From Undaria pinnatifida (taxonomy: Eukaryota > Sar > Phaeophyceae > Laminariales > Alariaceae), in assembly GCA_012845835.1 (NCBI GenBank), contig JABAKD010000002.1, positions 7,062,603 through 7,126,602 on the forward strand: a stretch of DNA of 64,000 nucleotides, read 5' to 3'. Each line of letters starts with the position of its first letter. The first letter of the stretch is position 1. Positions 37,370 through 47,600 of the stretch are shown piece by piece. Made by a program: the position numbers and the translations under genes. Under the pieces are notes generated by a model. It was not told the DNA's origin. It saw only the letters and a program-made list of their open reading frames with translations, and searched no databases.

Positions 37370-37615
37370 TCATCAGGCTCCTCACACAAAGTGAGCTCCA
37401 TGTCACTTCGCCCCAAAACTTTAAATTGGAGTAAAACTGAAAGTGCAACCTTATGGCCAAACCCACGGCTTCGGTGGGCACAAAAAAAATAGTGAGATTG
37501 CAAAACAAGAATGACATGCCCGACGATTTAGGGTTAAAAAGGCAGCCCTGTCATACACAGAAAATGCGTTTTTGATAACAAGCGCTACCTCTAACATAGC
37601 ACGCATCAGGCACGG
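37370..37615 (+). repeat. Dispersed repeat family A, copy
   Basis: GGGTTAAAAAGGCAGCCCTG and CTCTAACATAGCACGCATC at the 3' end, and CAAAACAAGAATGACATGCC upstream, as in other copies. Confidence 0.6.
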
Positions 37616-38193
37616 TATTATTAACCGTCTAGTTGCAAACCCATGCTGCTTGCGTGTCGGATATCTCCGTGCGTTGTGAATATGATTGGGCGGGTGCACT
37701 CCCCATCTATCCCAGCGCGGCCCAGGCGTTTTCGAGAGGCCGATGTTCTAGTTGAATTGTGTTTTCGATACCTCTTCTCCCGGAAACCCGCGAAAGCGGG
37801 TAACCCTTTGAAAACTGCATCCGCTTTTCGGGGGGGGGGGGGAAATCGCTTGGAAATAAGGTAAGGCGCGTTTCGCAGGAAGCAGTAAAAGGGTTAATTT
37901 AGACCAGACGTGCAACACCCGACGTTAATTGATGCAGAGGCTCGCCCGCTTCGGTCCCCTCTCCGCCAAAAAAAACGAAAACATTGTTCTCCGTTTCTTT
38001 CTCTCCGGAACAAAACGCTCAGGTCATCGTCCTGCCCCCCCTTCTCCCCACCGCAGCCACCTCCTCCACCCACTCACCCTCCTGACTTACCCCCCCCGGC
38101 CATGCAACAGGTCAATCTTTCCCGCTGTCCCGTCTTCTGCCTCCCCCCCTCCCGCCCCCCCTCCCTCCCCTGCCCCCCCTCCCTCTTCCGCCG

Positions 38194-38640
38194 CTACTCT
38201 CGCTGCGTTCCCTCCCCCCCCCCCCTCCCCCGCCCCCTTCCTCTTCCTCCTTCTCTTCCTCGCCCTCCTCCCCCCGCCCCCCTCCCACGCGAAGAGCTCC
38301 TGCCGCGGCCCCCATCACGCCCCCCGGGGCTCCTCCCTCCCGAACCCCTGCCGGGGCTCCTCCCCCGCGATCCCCCCCCGGGGCTGCGATCTCCCAATCC
38401 CCTCCCGGGGCTACGACCACCCGCTATTTTTCCCGCACGGACACCATCTTCAGTAGTCCAACGGGGTTTCTTAAACCCACTACCACTACCGCTACCGCCG
38501 GATTTTGACGAAATTCCTGAGGCGTGTTTTGATCCCGGGGTTGAGGCGCTATCCTCCCCGTCTTGCTTGCGCTTAAGACGCCGAAGCACGCCGGCGGGAA
38601 CGGCTGTCCGCCTCCCCTCGAAACTCGCGAACTTGTGGTC
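38194..38640 (-). CDS. RBM34: RBM34-like exon 9, C-terminal tail
   Basis: Acceptor GCGTTTTCCGCAG, phase 0, stop TAG at 38194-38196. DHKFASFEGRRTAVPAGVL and a basic RLKRKQ are followed by Ser/Gly then RSPGRG/RGRGRG repeats. The end is inside G-rich (sense) low complexity, so the exact stop could differ if another intron exists. Confidence 0.75.
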   Translation of the reverse strand, partial: DHKFASFEGRRTAVPAGVLRRLKRKQDGEDSASTPGSKHASGISSKSGGSGSGSGFKKPRWTTEDGVRAGKIAGGRSPGRGLGDRSPGGGSRGRSPGRGSGGRSPGGRDGGRGRSSSRGRGAGGGGRGREGGRGRGRGRGGGEGTQRE

Positions 38641-41600
38641 CTGCGGAAAACGCGTACGGAGGGTTGGGGTTGGGGTAGAGGGCGGTCGGCGTTGGCGGGG
38701 GGGTTGGGATTAGAGTTGGGGTTGTGATTGGTTGGAGTGGTGGGTTGGAGTGGCGTTGGCGTTGGGCCAAAGGTTGGTTGGGGTTGGGATTGGGGTGGAG
38801 CTGGGGTTGGGGTGGTGTTGGGTTGGGTGTTGGTGTGGGGGTTGGCGGGTTAGGGTGGGGATGGGGGTTGGGGTCGGTTGGGGTGGGGTTGGCGTGGGGA
38901 TTGGTGTGGGGTTAAGGGTGGGAGTGTGGCAGACGACAAGAAACAACACGAACAAAGAACAACAATAAAACGACAACATTACAACCACCGCCAACATCAC
39001 GACAACAACTGCAGTCACAACGACCACCATTATCAACTATCAACACTGCCCCCACCCCCACCAATACCAAAGCACCATCACACCAGCCACCGCCACCACC
39101 ATACCACAACCAACACCACCATATCCACCACAAGACTAACCACAATGCCGCCACCACAACAACCACCACAACCACCATTACCCCCCCCCCCCCCCCCCAC
39201 CAGCGAGACAGAAAAATCCAGTGGACAACGCTTACCTCCATCCCCGGCTTAGCCTTGCCGCCCCTTCCCTTAGTTCGCTTGCCGCACGGCATGACGCGGA
39301 GCTCCCGACCCCTGAGCTTTACCCCCTGCACGGCCAGTGCCTGACACCACGCAAAATACAAGCGAAAAACGGTTGCATGTGCGTCGCATCATGCGCGTTC
39401 AGTCGGGAATGTTTTGGGGAATTCAACTCTCAAGCCTTACGGTAGCTGTAGCCAATCAACCATTAGAGTCAATGAATCAACGACGAAATTGATCAATGGA
39501 TCAAACACTCATGAATCAAGCAATAATTGAATCACCCCCGAGCCAAAAACAACCAGCCAAACCACGCAACCAATCTACTGCCCACCAAGCGTTTGCCATC
39601 GATTGATGCTCAGGCTGTAAATTATCGTATGACAAACGTACAGCAAAAACAAAATTTCCTAAGAAAATCGGGGAGGCTCACCGCAGCGGCCAGCGCCCTG
39701 TCAGCGAGGAGAACATAGCCGAAGCCCTTGCCGATGAGGGTGGTCTTGTCTCGGACCAGACGGACCCCTTCCACCGCCTCGCTACCGCCTTCCAGCTTAG
39801 AGCAAAACAGTTTTCGAACCTGAAGAGGAGCGGGGGGGGGAGGGGGCGACACAGTAGTATTGATAGTGGTTGAGTTTTTGGGGGTATTATGCATGGTGTT
39901 ACCAGTACACTGCTGTATTGTATTCACCAGATCTGGTAAGCATTCGTTAGCGTTGCATGTAGTGTGGAAGATGCCGACATGTCGAAGCGTCGGACTTCGC
40001 ACCAAAATGGCCCCCATTCCACTGCCTCGCTACTGTCTTCAAGCTTATTATATAAAAAAACATTCGTACCTGAAGAGGGGGGAGGGGGGGGGGGAGTGCA
40101 GTATCGCTCGGGTACAACGGGATGTTGGTGACCCCATGTTACTACTGTTGGATATCGTATCGAAACTTCTGATACACATGGTCCGGAATAAAATATGAAT
40201 TGCGAAGAACATATTCCCCAGGTTGCAGTATGACCAATTCCGGTGTAAAACAAAAAATGAAGACCCGCCCTTCGACCGAATAAAACCTAACCATTAATTA
40301 TCTAAACCCATGATCTCTTGAGTCATGAGAGAAAAAAAAACAAACACAAGACGGTTCATGCGACCCGCCTCGAACAGGGCATTTGAAGTGTATGTTTCAC
40401 AGTACCTGGTTGCACGTCAGTCATTCGGCACAACTCGGGTTCTGAATGATGAAAGAGTGTGAACATTTTATCGGACGGACCAGAGGAATATCGAAATTCG
40501 ATGTATCACAATATCGAACTTTGATATCATACTTCGAAATATCGAACTTCGATACATCGTGTGTATTGAAATATGATACTTCGAAATATCGAACTTCGAT
40601 ATATCTAAACATCGAAGTTAGACAAATCGTATCGAGCGCGTGTTGCCTTCTCCTTACCCTGGCACCCCGTGTTTGTCAGGCGGATACATCGTAGTCATAC
40701 TGAAGGAAGGGCTTCGGCATAATCGATTGATTTATCGTGTGTCGATATCGTATCGAACTCGATTCAGAACAGCTGGAATCTGCTATCTGGCGGATCGTGG
40801 GACCAACAAAAAACACGAACACAGTGCTCGCTCTTGCCCAACACATGGTCGCATGTACGTCTTGCGCTTTTGTACTAGTCCGAAACATGTTTTTTGCTGT
40901 CACTGCAGCTGCTGCCGCCGCTTCCGTCACCCTTTCTTTTCACTATCCCCTCCCTCCCATCAGCACTCGCCTCGTCCTCTCCCGCGTCCATGGGCAGGTT
41001 GCCGAGGAAGACGGACCTAGCGTGGTCGTAGTCCCCGCTCTTGGCCCTGTCCACTCGGATGCGCTTGCCCTCTACATCCGCGCCGTTCGCCAAAAGCGCC
41101 TGTTACCGCGTTCCCGCCGTTAACATGGGCAGGATCAAAACAAGTTCGGTCGGTTAGGCTATCGGTTTCTATCCCGCCAGAAACTTCCTAGAAACTGAGT
41201 CATCCCACGGTAGTAGCGGTCGGGATCGCATTTTTTTAGCCAAAAAAAGGTATACCTTGCCGGTTGAGCTACTTAAGTGAGGAACTACCGGTTAGTCATT
41301 AATCAAGTAATTTTACGAGTACAATGATTGCTTTTAGGACTAGCGCATAGAAACGTCTGGCCGGGTTGCTAGCGAACTAATTGTCTTCGAAGTCATGATT
41401 CGGGTGATATATTGAGCTAGCTCCTCGTGTTAAGAGCTGACAAACTTCTTGGAACCTGCTGCGCCCCTACATGGCGCGGGATGACTCAAATTCGGTTTCT
41501 ATTCGGTCCGAAAACGTACGGTAACAGTCGGTCAGCCTGCACTCGCGATGCGCTTGCCTCCCACATCCGCGTCGTTCGCCAACAAAGCCCTTTTGAGGAA

Positions 41601-44600
41601 GACACATACATGCAGTATGCGACACCGGTTTAAGAATCTCTTACTTCTGGTCTGGCTGAAATTCTTACGTAAGGGAGAGTGTGTCGTACACTACCCTTTG
41701 ATAAAAAATAAGCCATGTTCACATTTTCGTCTTAAATTCGAGTCTCGAATGCTTAACTGCCAAATACACCTGTTAATAATCTCTTACTTCTGGCCTGGCG
41801 GAAATTCGTATGTAAGGTAGGGCGTGTCCTACATAATTCTTAGTGCAAAAGAGGTTCTTATTTTCGTCTTAGACTCGAGTCTGAAACTCTTATCTGCCAA
41901 ATACACAAGTTAAGAATCTCCTTTTTCTGGCCTGGCTGAAATTCATATGTGAAGGTAGGGTATGCCCTACATTATTGTAGTAAAAAAGGGTTCATGTTCT
42001 TATTTTCGTCTTAAACTCGAGTCTGAAACTCATAACTGCCAAATACACCTGTCAATAATCTCTCATTTCTGGACTGGCTGAAATTCTTACGGAAGGTAGG
42101 GTGCGCCGTACACTAGTTTTTTGTAAAAAATAAGTCATGTTCTTATTTTCGTCTTAAACTCGAGTCTCGAATGCTCAACTGCCAAATACACCAATTAAGA
42201 ATCTCTTAGTTCTGGCCAGGCGGAAATTCACATGCAAGGCAGGGTATGTCTACATTATTCTTAGTGCAAAAGAGGTCATGTTCATATTTTCGTCTTAAAC
42301 TCGAGTCTGAAACTCATAACTGCAAAGTACACCAGTTAAGAATATCTGGAATTCTTATGTAAGGTAGGGTGTGCCGTACACTACTTTTTGGCAAAAAATA
42401 AGCCATGTTCTTATTTCTGTCTTAAACTCGAGTATCGAATCCTTAACTGCCAAATACACCAATTAAGGATCTCTTACTTCTGGCCAGGCGGAAATTCACA
42501 TGCAAGGCAGGGTACGTTCCTACACTATTTTTAGTGCAAAAAAGGTCATGTCCATATTTTCGTCTTAAACGCGACTCCGAAACTCTTAACTGCCAAATAC
42601 ACCAGTTAAAGAATCTCTTACTTCGGGCCTGGCTGAAATCCACATGTGAAGGTAGGGTGTGCCCTACATTATACTGCAGTAAAAAAGAGGCCAGGTTATT
42701 ATTTTCGTCTTAAAAAACTCGAGTCTGAAATTAGTGACTGCCAAATTAAGTGCAGTCGCGCGCCGTACTAAGATAGAGGTGCACTTAGTTTTAACACCAG
42801 CTCCAACGTCATCTACGGCAAACACAAGCAGACCAACGCTATAGGTCGCGGTGCTGCCGCAGTTGCGGCTGCTATTGGTGCTGGTGCTGCTGATCCTGCG
42901 GCCGGTTCTCCTGCGACCCCTGCTCCAGCTGCTACCCAAACACCTTCCTTCACCCGCTGCTACTTTGGCCACCCCGCCCAAGACTCCCCAAGCCTCCTCC
43001 GGGAGTCTTGGGCGGAGAGGGAAAAGCAGCAGCAGATGCAGGAATATATTGGGTACAGATGGAGCGGCGGTCGCAGGACAACCGGTAGCGCGATCAGCTG
43101 CAGCAGCACCACCAGTCGTAACCCTAACCCAAGAATAGCATTCCGGCGATTTTCTGATCAAGTCAAGGAGGGTTAACGCCTTTATAACTGGAAACCCTTG
43201 ATGGGAACAAATTTACTTGAAGTTATTATAGGAAGGGATTTTGGGCTCCAAAGGGGTTAAGGAGCCCCGTCATTCAGAAAACGCTTTTGGGCCGAAAAAA
43301 TCGTTGCTTGTATCGTAGCACGGATAATATCGACCAACCTTAGAATACAGAATATTAGATTTGCCTTGCATTTCAATCGTTACGGTACAGGTTGGACTCG
43401 TCGAAAGCTACTAGGTAATTCCGCCGGTTCAAGTATTATGCTGGTGCGTATTAATAGTTGGCTTTTATTAGGTCGGTAGTAGAGTAACGTAACTCCGTCA
43501 GTCACGTGTGGTGCGGACGAATGGCCTGCCTGTCCACTCGGATGCGGGGCAAGCCCGAACCTTTCACCGAGAGCGCCTTGCATTCAGACCGATACGGCGG
43601 AGACAAATATCAATTTTTCCGTTCTTTACGTCCGCAACATTCTGCCGGTTAAGTGAATGGTCGCTTTCTGTTTTAGTCGGTAACGTATGTGGCGTTTTCT
43701 TCTGCGTAGCACTGTCGGCGCTCAGTCCTTTCATACTTTTCACTCGGTCAACCCTTCAGTCACGTGATGGCGTCGACTTCAATGTGTACGTATGACAAGG
43801 CACTACTACTGTATAACAACATACCAGGTACCACAGCTGTGCTGTCTATTGCTGTCTGCGGCCGTGACCACGCAACTAAAATGATAAAATCGGTCACCTT
43901 ATCGCTCTACACAAAGTACTGGTGTGCTGACCATTAATGTGGCCGATCAAGGTCGCTCACTCTACCGCTCGAGACAATTAACAATGTACTATCGTGTTGC
44001 CAATAAATTAAAAAAAAATCCGATCCACTCTCTCTCAACTTTTTTTCTCCCGCCCTCCCTCTTTCTCGTAACTCAGATCCGGGGTCACATAGCAGCCCCC
44101 CCCCCCCCCTCCACTACGGTTGCCAATCAAATCGAAAACCCTGCCTCTCACCTTGTCGACGCTGGCCAGTTCCTTATACACCACGTACGCGTTTACGCTG
44201 CTCTTCACCTCCTTGTCGACCATGCCTCGGTTCACGCACACTTTCCTCACCAATTGCTGGAACAACAAAAGCGGCATAAAAGCAACAACGTAAAACACAA
44301 CACAACCATTTCGTAATACCACCAGTTGCTGGAACAACTGCAACACGTCTCGATTCACGAAAAAATAATCCTGGCCAACTGCTGGAACATACACTACATC
44401 AACAACAACACAAGACAACCCCTCCCCCATCAATACTGTTTCAGCCCCCCCGAAAAAGACACAAAAAAAGAACACCGAAGGCGGGAGGGAGGAAAGAGGG
44501 AATCAGGCGACAGAACCGCCGGCCTTATCCACCGCCCTCTCCTCAACCGCCACCAATGGCATCCTGACCGACCCGATAGCGCCACCACTTGAATCCAAGA

Positions 44601-47600
44601 AAGAAAACAAACAATCAAACAAACAAAAAACACTCGTGCAAAAAACCAGCACACCAAAACACATGCACAAAACAAAATGCATACAATCGAACGCCGGAAG
44701 GAAGGAAGGGGGAGACAGGGAGGGGACAGACTCGCCTGATCCCCGGCCTTGTCCACGGCCATACCCTCAACCGCCACCGACCGCAGCCTGACTGATTCGA
44801 TAGCGCCGTACTCCTTGAAACGACCTTTCACTTTCTTGGGATTGAAGGTGATCGGCAAGTTCCCCACGAAAATCGTCCGCATCTCCTTTTCCTCTTCCTG
44901 CAGCTCCTTTTTGTCCCCCTCCCCCGCTTTCGCATCCGATTTTTTCGTCGGTCTTCCATCTTTTTCGGCGTTTTCTCCTTCAATTTTGGAAGCTTCCGAG
45001 CCCCCTCCCGTCAGAAGCTGCAGGGATCCGAGACAATGAACCCAAAATCGAGAAACCAACATGACAAAAGGACAATCAGAAGAGCCGGTGCGTAAAATTG
45101 GCGGGTGACGCGGTGGCGACATGCAAAACAACAACGAGAAAAAAAAAACAAAAAAAAAACATAGAAGGCGGTGTGTAAAATTGGCACGTGGTGTTTTCAT
45201 TCTTACGGCCACAAAGACAAGCAATGGTTGAACAGGTACGCGTGGAGACGAGGCGGAGGAAGAGCGGACGATACCCCCCCCCCCGTCCAGACAAGACACG
45301 TGGACCATCGTCCGTCAACGGCAGCACGGAGGGGAAACGGGGACAACACGTGGGAACATCGTATCGGTGCTTTCCCTCCTTACTCCCCCCTCCCCCCTCC
45401 CTCCTTCCCTCCTTCTCTGCCTCCCCTGCGTACCTCTCCTCGCCCCCTTCCCCGGCTTCCTCCGTCCCATGTGTCCCTTCCTCCTTCCTCTCCTCTTTTC
45501 CCCCGACTCCTCTCTCCCCCTCACCTTCTCCCCTCCCCCCCCCCCCCCACCCCCCTCTTCCCTCCAACCCTCTTTCCTTCCTCCCCTATCTCATTTCCTC
45601 CCCTCCCCTTCTCTTCGTGGTTCCGAAATAAAAAACAAGAAGACCGTCTCACCTTGTCCCCGATACCCTGCCCTCCCTCCACCGCCACCTTCTCGTCGTC
45701 CTCCTCTTCTTCGTCTGAGCTGTCTCCGCCCTGTCCGGCGACAACGCTCTCGGGTTCACTGTCTGAATCCCTCTCCTCGTTCTCCTCCCCACTCTCCTCC
45801 TCCTCCCCTCCCTCCTCCTCATTATCATCTCCCTCATCCATACCATCCACCTTCCCTTCCCCCTCCTCCTCCTCCTCCTCGCTAAGCGCTGCCGCCGATA
45901 CCCCTCCACCACCAGAAACTGCGGCTGCCGCTGCTGCTAGTGCCGCTGCTCTCTTTTCCGCAATCTCCAATCGTTTCTGCGCTTCCAGCGTCCGCCTACC
46001 GCAAGAGCCACAAGTGGACACACACACAAAAAAAGGTCAAAAGGCGTGTTTCTTAGGGGGTTGGCTGACTGTACGCCGCCAACTAGTTACTAGTTGGCTA
46101 GGTACTACGGTGATTCCCTTGCGACAGTGCGCGGAATTCTGCAAGTTTGTATCTGACTGGTGTGCTTGCTTGTGGCCCACAAAAGTGTTTTTTTATGGAG
46201 AAATACTAAAGCCAGCTGGTTGGCTTACTTTTACAAGTCGGACAGATAAATCATCAATCCCCACTTGATGATCTAGATATTTCAGGAAGATCTGCACGGT
46301 CTAGCTCATGTTGCCAGGTGGGAGCTGTACGATCTGCACGATTTAGCACATGCTTCGGGGGCTGGATCTGTACTCCACATATACAGATCCTGCACAGCAT
46401 TTCATAACGACAGTTGTGGGATCTCCTGTAGAAGATCAAGATCGTGATCAGTCCGAGGTGTGCCTACTATTTTCCACCACCAACTAGTGTTTAGCCGTCA
46501 AGTCCGGTCAGTTCACAGGACAGTGCTAGTTTTTCTAGCCGTGGACAGCTGGGTACCCTTGACCGTGACCGAGATCGGATGGTCGCTTGCGCCGAGCATC
46601 CCAGAACAGCACAATTAAACAAAAAAACACACTTTCCGCTTGGAAAGCGACTACACAGGAGGATAGGGCCGTCCCGCGCGTCTAACGGGCGTGATACTGC
46701 TGTGTAGGTAGCACCAACAACAACAACACAAACAGCGCCCACGCCAACATCACGGACACCATCAACGCCAACAGTAACACCTACACCATCACCATCACCA
46801 ACATCAACACCACCACCACCACCACCACGACCTCGCTTCAACCAACACACCTACCACCACCAACACCTGTACCGTCGCCATCACCACCACCACCACTACT
46901 ACTACCCTTACCGATTCTCCTGCTCCTCGGCCTCCCTTTTCTTGGCCTTTTTGTTTTTCTTCTTTCCGGCGTTTGCTGCTTCCTCCTCCTCCCTCTTCTC
47001 CCTCTCACGCGCTTCCTTGGTAATGCGAAATACCTGAAATTGAGCAGGAATAAGCAAAACAAAAAAAAAGAAAAACAAACAAAAAATGGGGCTGGTTATT
47101 CACTACTCATTTTAAGAATGACTACAGCACCATGACGACAGTACGCCAAACCACCCTCAGGTTTGGACACTCGAGTCGTTTCGAGGCCGGTTCGTATGAC
47201 AGCAGTATGCGAACTATAGCCCTCAAGTTTCCACACTTCAGTTGTTTCGCCACCCTCAGGTTTGGACACTCGAGTCGTTTCGAGGCCGGTTCGTATGATA
47301 GCAGTATGCGAACTATAGCCCTCAAGTTTCCACACTTCAGTTGTTTCGAGACGAATTCTTCGGGCAGCAGTATGCCAAGCCACAAACGGTCCCCAGGTTT
47401 GCACACTAGTCATTTCGAGACCGATGCTTATGACAGCAGTATGCCTCACACCCTCAGGTTTGCAGAACATGTTTTGAGTCTCGAGTCTAACCCCAAGTGG
47501 TTCGTTTGTCCGCGACACGCTCGTTGGTGAACTTACTTGCATATGCCAGATTTGGGATATCAACAGCCAACATTCCATTATCACTGCTCGTGCCTGCGAG

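Noticed and set aside
45171..46268. 365-codon plus-strand Pro/Ser-rich frame
   Set aside because: It is the antisense of the acidic RBM34-like exon and its CT-rich intron; the minus strand has the family motifs and splice sites.
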